Numbered from the stretch's first letter, positions 43,277 to 52,607 are shown. The stretch: DNA of 64,000 nt from Clostridioides sp. ES-S-0054-01 (GCA_021561035.1 CP067346.1:1209001-1273000); one strand, 5' to 3'. The notes: a model not told the origin generated them from the letters alone. Numbers and translations are program-made.

Positions 43277-44014
43277 TTATAGTTTTAATATTGAAAATAT
43301 AATTAATCCTATAAGTACAAAAATGAATGATTTTTCTATGAAATTACTAAATGGTCCACCAACCGTTAAAAATCCTAAAGAAATTTTCTTTTCGCTTAGC
43401 GGATAAAAAATTGGTATTCCTTGTTTTGTAAATAAATCTCCTAAAAACATATGGCTTGCATAACCAAGTGTACCATAAAAAGATAAATTATTGATATTGG
43501 TGATTAATTCTATCTGTTTTAGTAAAAAATATATTATTATAGTTGCAAATATGCTATGAGAAAAACTTCTGTGCTTTAACCAGGGAAAAATTGACAACAT
43601 TAGACAAAAAATTGTAAAATATATTTCAACTTCTATGATGTATAAGCATATAGCTAATAGTATAAATATTAATGATAGAAAAACTTTTCTCAAAAATGTA
43701 TGGGTTAGTTTCGCCTCAATGATTATGATTGCAATAAATGTAATTATTGCACTTAAATAAAAATTATCATTTATATTTATTGAAATAAAGAAAATAATAA
43801 TATTAACAGCATATATAAAAATTCTATATATGTATTTGGATATATTGTTTTTTAGAATGAAATTTGAGACCATAGAGTTAGATTTATCCAAATCGGGCAG
43901 TACAGCAAAAGTAGCTGAAACTAAAATGTCAACTAAAGATATAGGAATTTTAAATATTAAAGATGTCTGGATGGCTGTTAAGATTCCTATTGCACAATGA
44001 GTTTTACCACGCAT
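43277..44014 (-). CDS. YdjM/DUF457-family membrane metal-dependent hydrolase
   Basis: A 245-residue integral membrane protein with about seven hydrophobic segments. The family's polar residues are present: RGKTHCAIG at the N-terminus, ATFAVLPDLDKSNS, KHRSFSHSIFATI and GYASHMFLGDLFTKQG with HxxxGD. These His and Asp residues are the proposed metal ligands. The C-terminal KKISLGFLTVGGPFSNFIEK is also family-typical. The substrate is unknown; in E. coli YdjM is a LexA-controlled gene. It is convergent with fur and divergent from rnjA. Confidence 0.85.
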   Translation of the reverse strand: MRGKTHCAIGILTAIQTSLIFKIPISLVDILVSATFAVLPDLDKSNSMVSNFILKNNISKYIYRIFIYAVNIIIFFISININDNFYLSAIITFIAIIIIEAKLTHTFLRKVFLSLIFILLAICLYIIEVEIYFTIFCLMLSIFPWLKHRSFSHSIFATIIIYFLLKQIELITNINNLSFYGTLGYASHMFLGDLFTKQGIPIFYPLSEKKISLGFLTVGGPFSNFIEKSFIFVLIGLIIFSILKL

Positions 44015-44236
44015 AAATCCTCCTAAAATATCCGATATTAAATCATATAATATTTAGAGGATATCAAAATAAAATAGGTTTGTCAAAATAATACGTTAAA
44101 TGTATTTTAAATATAGCTTAAAATATGATACGAATTATGGTACAATAAGAATAACTGGTAGCGAGTGCGTGATTTGATATTATTTATGATTGTAGAACGT
44201 GTTAAAAAATTAAATAGACAGAAGGAGATGATGCAA

Positions 44237-45907
44237 TTGTTCAAAAAGAACACCAATAAGATAAAGGTAATGGCCTTAGGTGGACTTAACGAAGTTGGGA
44301 AAAATATGACTGTTGTTGAGTATAAAGATGAAATAATTGTTATAGATGCTGGACTTAGTTTTCCAGAAGATGAAATGTTAGGAGTAGATATAGTTATACC
44401 AGATATAACTTATTTAGTCAAAAATAGGGATAAAATAAAGGGTATATTTATTACACATGGACATGAAGACCATATAGGAGCTCTTCCATATATATTAAAG
44501 AAAATAAATGTACCTGTGTATGGAGCAAGACTTAGTATAGGTCTTATACAAGTGAAACTTAAAGAGCATAAGATGAATAATGTTAAGTTAAATGTCGTAA
44601 CTCCAAGACAAGTTATAAAACTTGATAACATGGAAGTAGAGTTTTTGAAAAATAACCATAGTATACCAGATGCTTACTCTATTGCAGTACACACAGACCA
44701 AGGGATAATATATCATACAGGAGATTTTAAGATTGATTTGACTCCTATTGATGGTGATGTTATGGATATGCATAGACTCTGTGAGTTAAGCAAAAAAGGA
44801 GTTCTTTTAATGTTGGCTGATAGTACTAATGCAGAAAAACCAGGATTTACTATGTCTGAAAAGACTGTTGGAGTAGGTCTTGACGAATTATTTGCAAAAG
44901 GAAATGGCAGAAGAATTATAGTTGCTACTTTTGCATCCAACATACACAGATTACAACAAATAATAAATACTGCTGAGAAGTTTAATAGAAAAGTTGCTAT
45001 ATCAGGTCGCTCAATGGTCAATGTAGTTGGAGTTGCAAAAGAATTAGGATATTTAGATATTTCTGATGATATGCTTATAGATTTAAATGATATATACAAA
45101 TATGAAGAAAGTGAATTAGTTATAATAACAACTGGTTCACAAGGTGAACCTATGTCAGCTCTTGCTAGAATGGCTTTTTCAGAGCATAAAAAAGTAGAAA
45201 TAAAGAGTGGCGATTTAGTTATAATATCTGCTCATCCAATACCAGGAAATGAAAAATTAATATCAAAAGTAATCAATTTCTTATTTGAAAAAGGAGCAGA
45301 AGTAGTGTACAGTGATATAGCTGATATACACGTTTCTGGACATGCCTGTCAAGAAGAATTAAAACTTATACATGCATTAGTTAGACCAAAGTTTTTTATG
45401 CCAGCTCATGGTGAATATAGAATGTTAAAAAGACATGCTGAAATAGCTGAACAGCTTGGTATGGACAAAGAAAATATTTTTGTCATGCAAACAGGAGATG
45501 TTTTAGAATTAGATAAAAACTCTGCTAAAGTAGCAAATCGTATACAAACAGGAAACATATTAGTTGATGGACTAGGAGTAGGCGATGTAGGTAACATAGT
45601 TTTAAGAGATAGAAAGCATTTATCAGAAGATGGTCTTATGATAGTTGTAGTAACTATTTCTAAGGATGAGGGTAAAGTTCTAGCAGGTCCAGACATAATT
45701 TCTAGAGGATTCGTATATGTAAGAGAGTCAGAAGACTTAATGGATGGAGCAAAGGATATAATTAAAAATGTTCTAAATGAATGTGAAGAGAAAAATATTA
45801 AAGAGTGGGCTTATTTAAAGAATAATATTAAAGAAAACCTAAAAGAATATTTATATCAAAAAACTAAACGAAATCCAATGATACTTCCTATAATAATGGA
45901 AGTATAA
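44237..45907 (+). CDS. rnjA: Ribonuclease J
   Basis: A 556-residue metallo-beta-lactamase/beta-CASP ribonuclease with endonuclease and 5'-3' exonuclease activity in mRNA decay and rRNA maturation. The zinc motif is THGHEDHIGALPY, followed by NHSIPDAYSI, HTGDFKID and the beta-CASP features SGRSMVN, TGSQGEPMSALARMA and SAHPIPGNE. The C-terminal domain ends near residue 556. The frame is open upstream to 44165, but GAAGGAG at 44221-44227 points to TTG 44237 with nine-base spacing, giving the short N-terminus (FKKNTNKIKVMALGGLNEVG) of B. subtilis RNase J1. ATG 44231 is the alternative. Confidence 0.94.
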   Translation: MFKKNTNKIKVMALGGLNEVGKNMTVVEYKDEIIVIDAGLSFPEDEMLGVDIVIPDITYLVKNRDKIKGIFITHGHEDHIGALPYILKKINVPVYGARLSIGLIQVKLKEHKMNNVKLNVVTPRQVIKLDNMEVEFLKNNHSIPDAYSIAVHTDQGIIYHTGDFKIDLTPIDGDVMDMHRLCELSKKGVLLMLADSTNAEKPGFTMSEKTVGVGLDELFAKGNGRRIIVATFASNIHRLQQIINTAEKFNRKVAISGRSMVNVVGVAKELGYLDISDDMLIDLNDIYKYEESELVIITTGSQGEPMSALARMAFSEHKKVEIKSGDLVIISAHPIPGNEKLISKVINFLFEKGAEVVYSDIADIHVSGHACQEELKLIHALVRPKFFMPAHGEYRMLKRHAEIAEQLGMDKENIFVMQTGDVLELDKNSAKVANRIQTGNILVDGLGVGDVGNIVLRDRKHLSEDGLMIVVVTISKDEGKVLAGPDIISRGFVYVRESEDLMDGAKDIIKNVLNECEEKNIKEWAYLKNNIKENLKEYLYQKTKRNPMILPIIMEV

Positions 45908-45933
45908 TATAAAAAACTATAAATTTGAAAATT

Positions 45934-46007
45934 AGACCTCTTGTAATTTTTAAAATAATATCAAAAAGCCAACTGATATTATCTTAAGAATTACAAGGGG
46001 TCTTTTA
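45934..46007 (+). terminator. Two-tier terminator after rnjA
   Basis: The outer stem AGACC...CTTGTAATT pairs with AATTACAAG...GGTCT, and the inner stem TAATATCA pairs with TGATATTA. The tail is TTTT. The architecture resembles the hairpin at 41515. Confidence 0.85.
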
Positions 46008-46113
46008 AATTTTTGATATTAAAAAATATGATTATTACATAAAATACCAATTATAACAATCTTTTATTAGTAAAAACTACTTATATATAAATTTTACTGA
46101 TAGGAGGATTCTT

Positions 46114-46314
46114 ATGGATAATATTTCAAGACAAAATGCTATAAAAGCTTTAAAACAAACAAAGATGGAAATAGCAGGAGAATATGGAATGAATTATGAA
46201 GATGCCTTTGAAATAATAGAAAACGCATCTAATAAAGGTATTTTAGAAGGTTACTTTAAAAAGCTTGAGAAGAAAAAAAATTTAGGTCAAGGTATATCTA
46301 GGCATTTAGAATAA
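46114..46314 (+). CDS. Small acid-soluble spore protein-like (alpha/beta type)
   Basis: A 66-residue basic protein. The segment ALKQTKMEIAGEYGMN (residues ~12-27) matches the first conserved block of alpha/beta SASPs (Leu-x3-Lys-x-Glu-Ile-Ala-x-Glu-x-Gly-x-Asn). The second block is diverged, but the Lys-rich C-terminus is kept. SASPs coat DNA in spores and protect it from UV and heat. The gene lies 54 bases before a DacF-type carboxypeptidase, another protein linked to sporulation. I recall a protein annotated as a SASP at this locus in C. difficile; the divergence leaves some doubt. Confidence 0.7.
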   Translation: MDNISRQNAIKALKQTKMEIAGEYGMNYEDAFEIIENASNKGILEGYFKKLEKKKNLGQGISRHLE

Positions 46315-46367
46315 AAAAAGTTAAATGTGAGAAAATAAGTTTAAATAAACTTTAAGAGGTGACATCG

Positions 46368-47531
46368 ATGAAAAAATTAGCTAGTACTGCTTTGGCTATA
46401 TTACTTGCATTTACTCCTTTGAGTTTTTCTTTTGCAAATAATAAGGAAAATGCTGATGCCAATCAACTAAATATATCTTCAAAATCAGCAATTTTGATGG
46501 ATGTTGGTAGTGGACAAATTTTATATGAAAAGGATGCTCATAAAAAGCTTCCTCCTGCAAGTGTAACAAAGGTAATGACAATGTTACTTATCGTAGAAGC
46601 TTTGGATTCAGGTAAGATTAAGCTTGATGATGAAGTTCAAGTAAGTGAAACTGCATCTAGTATGGGTGGTAGTCAAATATTCTTAGAGCCAGGAGAAACT
46701 CAAAAGGTTGATACATTATTAAAAGGTATAGCCGTTGCTTCAGCAAATGATGCTTGTGTTGCTATGGCTGAACATTTAGCTGGAAGTGTTGAAGGATTTG
46801 TTGATAGAATGAATGCTAAGGCAAAAGAGTTAAATATGAATGATACTCATTTTGCAAATACAAATGGGCTTCCAGTTGCAAATCACTATACATCTGCTCA
46901 TGATATAGCTTTAATGTCTAGAGAACTGTTAAAACATGAAATGATAAGTAAATACTTAACTACATGGATGGATAAGGTTGTAGTAGGGAAGAAGCAAGTT
47001 ACAGTAGGTCTTGCAAATACTAATAAGCTTATAAAACACTATCAAGGAGCAACTGGTGTTAAAACTGGGTTTACTCAAGAAGCAAAATACTGTTTATCAG
47101 CATCTGCAAAGAGAGGCAATACTCATCTAGTTGCAGCAACTTTGGGAGCAGAGACTTCTCCAGAAAGATTTAACGATGCATCTAGTATTTTAAACTATGG
47201 ATTTGCTAATTATGAAAGTGTTAAGTTATGTAGTAAAGGAGATAATATAGCAACACTTACATTGGATAAGGCTGATGAAAACAAAGTTAAATTGGTTGCT
47301 AAAGAAGATTTGAATGCTCTTATTAAAAAAGGAAGCTCTAAAGAATTTGAGAAGAAAATTGAAATAGTAAAAAATCCTAAAATGCCGATTAAAAAGGGTA
47401 CTGTTTTAGGAAAGATAAAGATATGTAAAGATAAAAAAGTAATAGGTGAAGTGGAATTGATAAATACTAAAGATATAAATAAGGCAAGTTATTTACAGAT
47501 GCTTCAAAGAATAATTGATAACATGATATAA
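46368..47531 (+). CDS. dacF: D-alanyl-D-alanine carboxypeptidase (DacF type)
   Basis: A 387-residue class A low-molecular-mass penicillin-binding protein that trims the stem peptide of peptidoglycan. A signal peptide (KLASTALAILLAFTPLSF, then SFA) leads to the S11 domain, with SxxK in PPASVTKV, SxN as SAND, and KTG in GVKTGFT. A PBP5-C-like beta domain and a C-terminal amphipathic helix (SYLQMLQRIIDNMI) for membrane contact follow. GTG 46359 lies inside AGAGGTGA, so ATG 46368 is used. The paralogue role (spore cortex or vegetative) cannot be decided here. Confidence 0.92.
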   Translation: MKKLASTALAILLAFTPLSFSFANNKENADANQLNISSKSAILMDVGSGQILYEKDAHKKLPPASVTKVMTMLLIVEALDSGKIKLDDEVQVSETASSMGGSQIFLEPGETQKVDTLLKGIAVASANDACVAMAEHLAGSVEGFVDRMNAKAKELNMNDTHFANTNGLPVANHYTSAHDIALMSRELLKHEMISKYLTTWMDKVVVGKKQVTVGLANTNKLIKHYQGATGVKTGFTQEAKYCLSASAKRGNTHLVAATLGAETSPERFNDASSILNYGFANYESVKLCSKGDNIATLTLDKADENKVKLVAKEDLNALIKKGSSKEFEKKIEIVKNPKMPIKKGTVLGKIKICKDKKVIGEVELINTKDINKASYLQMLQRIIDNMI

Positions 47532-47567
47532 ATAATTATCAAATGAGATATAGTTATAACGCACATA

Positions 47568-47608
47568 AAAAATACCCTTATGTAATTATTTGCCATAGGG
47601 GTATTTTT
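47568..47608 (+). terminator. Terminator after dacF
   Basis: AAAATACCCTTATG pairs with CATAGGGGTATTTT, followed by a T-rich tail. Confidence 0.8.
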
Positions 47609-47713
47609 ATTTATCATTATAGAAGTATTTTATGATTTTTATAGACATATAGAAAAGTGCATGTAACTTATAATATCATTTGGTTTAATATTATGTATAT
47701 GATTGTTTAACAC

Positions 47714-48136
47714 TTATCGAAGTAAAGGCATACTACCAGTAAGTTTATTTACTTTCTTTTTATTTCCATAGATTGCTATACCAAAATATTGTAATTCATC
47801 TTCTGGTACACTAGCAATTTTTTGTACAAATTCATCATAAACATTACAACTTTGTGCTACATCTGAAAAATCTACAACAGTTAAATCGTCAAATTCAAGA
47901 GTATATAATTTTTTACGTAAATCTTTTATTATTTCTTTGTTTCCTTTCAAAATAGGTACAGGGATGTCAATAATTCCTAAGTGACTATTACCTGTTTTGT
48001 CAACTACATCTGGTCCAATAGTTTCTGGAGCATATTTTCCTAGTGTAATTCCCATTATAGCTGCTGTATTTGATATAATTCCCATTGGTAAATTTTCATC
48101 TATTACCATAACACATTTTGAATTTTTAGTTTCCAT
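47714..48136 (-). CDS. DUF2000 family protein
   Basis: A 140-residue protein with the family stretches KCVMVIDENLPMGIISNTAA, GPDVVDKTGNSHLGIIDIPV and FGIAIYGNKKKVNKLTG. DUF2000 proteins have a peptidyl-tRNA hydrolase II-like fold but no known function. The gene follows an AraC-type regulator by 20 bases on the same strand. DUF2000/AraC pairs recur in bacteria, suggesting a controlled enzyme-regulator unit. It stands alone between dacF and the M50 protease gene. Confidence 0.88.
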   Translation of the reverse strand: METKNSKCVMVIDENLPMGIISNTAAIMGITLGKYAPETIGPDVVDKTGNSHLGIIDIPVPILKGNKEIIKDLRKKLYTLEFDDLTVVDFSDVAQSCNVYDEFVQKIASVPEDELQYFGIAIYGNKKKVNKLTGSMPLLR

Positions 48137-48156
48137 TTTTATTTCTCCTTTTTACC

Positions 48157-48993
48157 TTATTTAAAGTTATTTGAATCATCGTTTATAAATATATTTTGAT
48201 ACTGCTTTGGTGTAAGTCCAATAAAATTCTTAAAAAAATTTGTAAAGTGACTTTGGTCTACAAAGCCTGTCTGTATGGCAGCATCTATAGGTGCTACACC
48301 TTTTTCTAAAAGCTTTTTAGCTTTGTTTACTCGTATATTTTCTAAGTATCTATATGGTGTAATACCTTTTAATTTTGTAAAATTACGAAGTAGAGAGTAC
48401 TTATTCATTTCTGATATAGTGCTTAATTCATCAAGTACTATATGTTCAGCATAATTATTTTCTAGATAATCACATACCGCTTGAATTTCTATATTTGTTT
48501 TTTCCAAGTCAAACTTCAAATTTGGCTCGGTATGTTCTTCAATTAATTGTTCAATTAGGAAGAAAAAAAGTTCTTCTTTTTTAAACTCTAATTCTTCTTC
48601 CATGATTATATGATGTAATTCTTGTAATAGAGGTACTAGTTCACTGCGAAATATCACAGGTTGATTAAATTTTGGTAAATAATTTTCTCCTGTAATTTCA
48701 AAGACAGTTTTTTTCATTATTTCTGGTTTAATATTGATACATCTGTAATCAAGTACTTTATTATCTATCTGTTCACAAGTATGGCTATCAAAAGGGTTGA
48801 AAAGTAATAAGTCACCAGTGCTTGTGGTATACTCTTTATTTTTACAAGATAAATATCTTTGACCATTTTCTATAAAACCAATTACATAATGTTCATGAAA
48901 ATGGTTTGGGAATTTTTGCATTATACCTTTAAATCTATATGCTTCAATTTTTAATTCTCTATCAAAGCATACTGTGCGCTCTTCTTGTTTCAC
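48157..48993 (-). CDS. AraC-family transcriptional regulator with N-terminal cupin
   Basis: A 278-residue regulator. The N-terminal cupin (residues ~20-150) contains FPNHFHEHYVIGFIENGQRY and TGDLLLFNPFDSHTCEQ. The C-terminal part has two helix-turn-helix motifs (LDELSTISEMNKYSLLRNF; AAIQTGFVDQSHFTNFFKNF, then GLTPKQY). The His residues of the cupin could bind a ligand or metal. The start is GTG 48993 after AGGAGGT. It probably activates its own operon with the DUF2000 gene. The 297-base gap to the divergent M50 gene holds both promoters but no clear operator. Confidence 0.9.
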   Translation of the reverse strand: MKQEERTVCFDRELKIEAYRFKGIMQKFPNHFHEHYVIGFIENGQRYLSCKNKEYTTSTGDLLLFNPFDSHTCEQIDNKVLDYRCINIKPEIMKKTVFEITGENYLPKFNQPVIFRSELVPLLQELHHIIMEEELEFKKEELFFFLIEQLIEEHTEPNLKFDLEKTNIEIQAVCDYLENNYAEHIVLDELSTISEMNKYSLLRNFTKLKGITPYRYLENIRVNKAKKLLEKGVAPIDAAIQTGFVDQSHFTNFFKNFIGLTPKQYQNIFINDDSNNFK

Positions 48994-49290
48994 TCAATTA
49001 ACCTCCTTTCATGTTATATAAAGTGTAACACATATTTTTTTGTACTTCTTGTATGATATTGACTAAAGGACAATAATGTCAATTCCTGTCAATATAATAT
49101 TATACTTACAGTAGGTATAATTATTATATTTTCACAATGAATATGATATAATAATAAAAGTTATAAAATAAAAAGTGAATTTTAATTTTATGCCTATAGG
49201 TTAAAATTATTATAATATAAAATAATTTTGATTATAAGTTATTTAATTGTTATAATAGTATTAAAAATTTGATTTAGGAGATGTACGTTA

Positions 49291-49887
49291 ATGTTAAGTA
49301 TGAATATAGGAGAAATAGTAGCAAGTTTAGTTGGTATAGTTATGGCAATATCAATACATGAGTTTGGCCATGCTTATTCAGCTCACTTATTGGGAGATGA
49401 TACAGCTAAAGCTTATGGTAGAATGACATTAAATCCTGTAAGACATGTTGACCCAATCGGTATTTTGGCTATGTTTATTCTTAAAATAGGATGGGCAAAA
49501 CCAGTGCCAGTAAACCCAAATAACTTTAAAAACTATAAGATAGGAAACCTGATAGTTTCACTTGCAGGCGTTTTTTGTAATGTTTTGACTGCTATACTTT
49601 GTGTAATTATCAATAAGTATGTGCATATGTATGCGATAAATACAATAGCTGGATATGTGCTTTTATATAGTATGGGATTTGCAGCCTTTAACTTACTTCC
49701 TATACCTCCACTTGATGGATGGGGAGTTATATCTACATTTGTGCCATATAAATGGAATGAATATGTGTATAAATTTGAAAGTATGAGTTATATAATTTTA
49801 TTAATTGCTTTATTTACTGGTATATATAGAATAATACTAACACCAATATATACAGTTCTACTAAAAATAGTATATTTATTTGTTTAA
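49291..49887 (+). CDS. M50 family (site-2-type) membrane metalloprotease
   Basis: A 198-residue intramembrane protease of the small M50B type. The zinc ligands are in HEFGHAYSAHLLGD (HExxH) near residue 24 and LLPIPPLDGWGV (LDG) near residue 135. About five membrane segments are visible, with the VNPNNFKNYKIGNLIVSLAG loop typical of the YwhC-like group. These neighbour scpA in many Firmicutes. The substrate is unknown. scpA starts 29 bases downstream, and cotranscription is likely. Confidence 0.92.
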   Translation: MLSMNIGEIVASLVGIVMAISIHEFGHAYSAHLLGDDTAKAYGRMTLNPVRHVDPIGILAMFILKIGWAKPVPVNPNNFKNYKIGNLIVSLAGVFCNVLTAILCVIINKYVHMYAINTIAGYVLLYSMGFAAFNLLPIPPLDGWGVISTFVPYKWNEYVYKFESMSYIILLIALFTGIYRIILTPIYTVLLKIVYLFV

Positions 49888-49916
49888 TACAATAAACAGA
49901 TTAAAGAGGGATTGAT

Positions 49917-50636
49917 ATGAAGTATAATATACAATTACAAGTATATGAAGGACCATTAGATTTGCTGTATGATTTAATAACGAAACATAAAATAGACATA
50001 AAGGATATATCTATAATAGATATAACTAAGCAGTATCTAAATTATTTGAAAATGCTAGATAAAATGGATTTAGAGATAACTAGTGAATTTATAACTATGG
50101 CATCAAAACTTTTAGAGATAAAATCTAAATATCTACTTTATAAACAAAAAGATGAAGAAGAAGACCCAAGAATCGAACTTATGGAAAAGTTAGAAGAATA
50201 TAGAAAGTTTAAGGTGGCGTCACAAGATATAAAAGAAAATATAACTTATATTAATGAGAGGTTTTATAGAAATAAAGAAGAAATAATTATTGATGACAAT
50301 GTAGATTTAGAAGATATATCAATAGAAGCAATAAAAAATATACTTCCATACATATTTAAGGTTAAAGCATCACAGGTTGAAAATGCTAATGATGAGAAAC
50401 TAGATAAAATAGTAAGGAAGAAGATAATATCTGTAGAAGAAAAAATATTATATATAAGAGATATTATAAAAGAGAAGATTGAAGTTACTTTTACAAATAT
50501 TATAAAATCATATGAAAATGATGAGATAATCGCTACCTTTTTATCTATATTAGAACTTATAAAAGAAAAAGAAATAGTAGTAGTACAAGATATATTTTTT
50601 GATGATATTCTAATAAGAAAAAGTTCGGAGTGTTAA
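49917..50636 (+). CDS. scpA: Segregation and condensation protein A
   Basis: A 239-residue kleisin that bridges the SMC heads. The N-terminal domain YEGPLDLLYDLITKHKIDIK is diagnostic, followed by ITKQYLNYLKML and ASKLLEIKSKYLLY. A variable acidic middle follows, and a C-terminal winged helix (~160-235; VTFTNIIKSYENDEIIATFL) binds SMC. scpB starts after a single base. Its partner SMC is encoded at the start of this window, 48 kb away. Confidence 0.96.
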   Translation: MKYNIQLQVYEGPLDLLYDLITKHKIDIKDISIIDITKQYLNYLKMLDKMDLEITSEFITMASKLLEIKSKYLLYKQKDEEEDPRIELMEKLEEYRKFKVASQDIKENITYINERFYRNKEEIIIDDNVDLEDISIEAIKNILPYIFKVKASQVENANDEKLDKIVRKKIISVEEKILYIRDIIKEKIEVTFTNIIKSYENDEIIATFLSILELIKEKEIVVVQDIFFDDILIRKSSEC

Positions 50637-50637
50637 A

Positions 50638-51177
50638 ATGAAAAGAGAAGATATAAAGTATATTATAGAATCTGTTATGTTTGCATATGGGGAACCAATA
50701 AGTATAAAAGAATTAAACTATATAATAAATAAAGAACTTTCATCAAAAGAAATAGAGATTATGTTAAATTTACTTATTGAGGAGTACAGAGAACAAAATA
50801 GAGGTATTCAAATAATCAAGTTAGAGAATAAGTACCAAATGTGTACAAATAAAGACTATGCAGAATATATAAAGAAGATTATTGAACCAAAGAAAAAGAA
50901 AAGTTTGAGCCAAGCTACATTAGAAACTCTTACTATAATTGCCTACAAACAACCAATAACAAAGGTAGAAATAGAGGATATAAGAGGAGTAAAATGTGAT
51001 AAGGTATTACAAACTTTGTTTGAAAATGAACTTATAAGAGAAGCTGGTAGACTTAATAAGATAGGAAAACCTATAATTTACAAAACAACAGATGAATTTT
51101 TAAAGTTGTTGAATATAGAAAGTCTTGAAGAGTTGCCTCCTATAGAAAATTATCAAGAAGCAGTAACAAATGAATAA
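50638..51177 (+). CDS. scpB: Segregation and condensation protein B
   Basis: A 179-residue protein with two winged helices that dimerises and binds ScpA. Motifs are YIIESVMFAYGEPISIKEL and LSQATLETLTIIAYKQPITK, then EIEDIRGVKCDKVLQTLFE. It is coupled to scpA by a one-base gap. A large terminator-like structure begins 13 bases downstream of the stop. Confidence 0.96.
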   Translation: MKREDIKYIIESVMFAYGEPISIKELNYIINKELSSKEIEIMLNLLIEEYREQNRGIQIIKLENKYQMCTNKDYAEYIKKIIEPKKKKSLSQATLETLTIIAYKQPITKVEIEDIRGVKCDKVLQTLFENELIREAGRLNKIGKPIIYKTTDEFLKLLNIESLEELPPIENYQEAVTNE

Positions 51178-51189
51178 AAATATAAAAAT

Positions 51190-51257
51190 CACAATAATTT
51201 AGTCTGTAGTTTTAAATTTTAAAAGATTTAAAATACTCTAAGTTGTTGTGTTTTTTT
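51190..51257 (+). terminator. Terminator after scpB
   Basis: CACAATAATTTAG pairs with CTAAGTTGTTGTG (13 bp, two G-U), with an inner AGT..TTTAAAT / ATTTAAA..ACT stem, and then seven T. Confidence 0.8.
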
Positions 51258-51339
51258 GTATAAAAATAAAATAATAATTCTCTTAAAATAAATATGGATA
51301 ATTAAGTATAAATAGTAATTTTTTGATGATAATATAAAT

Positions 51340-51972
51340 ATGGAGTTTAATGAATTATTTAATTTTAAGTATTTAATAATAGTTATAATTTTTATGATAA
51401 GTGTAGTTATGTTGATTTTAATATCTCATATAAACATCTTAATAATAGCCGATATAAACAACAAAGATATTCGTTTAAAGCTTAATATAAAATACATGTT
51501 TAATTTAATAAATATAAATAGACAACTTTATCCAGCTGAAAATAGTAAAAATAATGATAAAAAAGAGGGGATGAAGAATAATATAGATTCAAGTATATTA
51601 TTAGCTGATGACCTTTTGAGCGTTTATAGATTATTAAAAAAGATAAAAATACATGAACTTTATTCAAATATTAATTTTGGGACTGAAAATATTGGCTTAA
51701 CATCTTCTGTGTATATATTGATAAATACTTTGTATGGAAATTTATTTAATATAATTGACGCAGAAAAAATGTATTTAAATGTAAACCCAGATTTTACAAA
51801 AGATTATGTTTTGGGAAATATAAGGATACATATAAGAACAAGAATAAAAGATTTATTTAACATTATAATAATGACTAATAAGATTATGAATAAGAATAAA
51901 GGAAATTATAAGGAAGGTGATAGTAATGAGAGCAACAGGTTCGATACAGAGTCTTATGGAAACAACTCTTGA
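51340..51972 (+). CDS. DUF2953 family membrane protein (YtfI-like)
   Basis: A 210-residue protein with one N-terminal membrane anchor (FKYLIIVIIFMISVVMLILI). A soluble domain follows with IRLKLNIKYMFNLININ, NFGTENIGLTSSVYILINTL and NPDFTKDYVLGNIRIHIRTR, matching DUF2953 (YtfI). The function is unknown. It overlaps ytfJ by 47 bases, so the pair is coupled, as in B. subtilis where ytfI-ytfJ lie together. No strong ribosome binding site precedes ATG 51340. Confidence 0.85.
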   Translation: MEFNELFNFKYLIIVIIFMISVVMLILISHINILIIADINNKDIRLKLNIKYMFNLININRQLYPAENSKNNDKKEGMKNNIDSSILLADDLLSVYRLLKKIKIHELYSNINFGTENIGLTSSVYILINTLYGNLFNIIDAEKMYLNVNPDFTKDYVLGNIRIHIRTRIKDLFNIIIMTNKIMNKNKGNYKEGDSNESNRFDTESYGNNS

Positions 51973-52354
51973 AACAATTAAAGGTTCTATAGATGCAAAT
52001 ACTATTGTAGGAGACCCTATAAAAACAGATACTACAGTGGTTGTACCTATATCAAAGGTTACAATTGGATTTGGTATAGGAGGAGGAGAATACTCAAAAG
52101 GATATGATGAGAAAGATAAAGAAATTGAATTAAAAAGTGAAAAAGCAGATACGAATTTTGCTGGAGGTAGTGCAGGAGCTATATCTGTACAACCAGTAGC
52201 ATTTGTAGTAGTTGAAAGTGGAGAGACTAGAATAATGAGTTTAGATAGTAATATCAATCTCGTGGATAATATATTATCTATAACTCCTAGAGTATTGGAA
52301 AAAATTCAAAATATATCAAAAAGTAATAAAAATCAAGATAAAAACAATATGTAA
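51926..52354 (+). CDS. ytfJ: Spore germination/sporulation protein GerW family (YtfJ)
   Basis: A 142-residue protein of the GerW/YtfJ family: SIQSLMETTLETIKGSIDAN, TIVGDPIKTDTTVVVPISKV, IGFGIGGGEY and GGSAGAISVQPVAFVVVESG. YtfJ is made in the forespore of Bacillus, and a homologue is needed for germination. GTG 51917 is an alternative, but AAGGAAGGTGAT fits ATG 51926. It overlaps the end of the DUF2953 gene and is followed by a terminator. Confidence 0.9.
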   Translation: MRATGSIQSLMETTLETIKGSIDANTIVGDPIKTDTTVVVPISKVTIGFGIGGGEYSKGYDEKDKEIELKSEKADTNFAGGSAGAISVQPVAFVVVESGETRIMSLDSNINLVDNILSITPRVLEKIQNISKSNKNQDKNNM

Positions 52355-52400
52355 GAATAAAATAAAATATTTCCAAATATGTATATAATTTTAAATAAAG

Positions 52401-52432
52401 TAGTGGGATTAGTGTAAATTCCACTATTTTGT
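52401..52432 (+). terminator. Terminator after ytfJ
   Basis: TAGTGGGAT / ATTCCACTA (one G-U) with an 8-base loop, then TTTTG. Confidence 0.7.
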
Positions 52433-52607
52433 TGTGTAATTTAAACATTTATATTTAATAAGATTTTAGTTTAAAACAATTTAAATAGATAATAAAGTTG
52501 ATATATAGTATAATTATAAAAAGAAAAAAAGTATTATATTTATAGATACATAAACGCATTTGAGATATAAGAGGGAGTTATAAATCATTAGTTTTGAGGT
52601 GAATGTT

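Noticed and set aside
51853-52257. 134-codon minus-strand frame opposite ytfJ
   Set aside because: It is a shadow of the Gly/Val-rich YtfJ coding sequence; no ribosome binding site and no recognisable domain.
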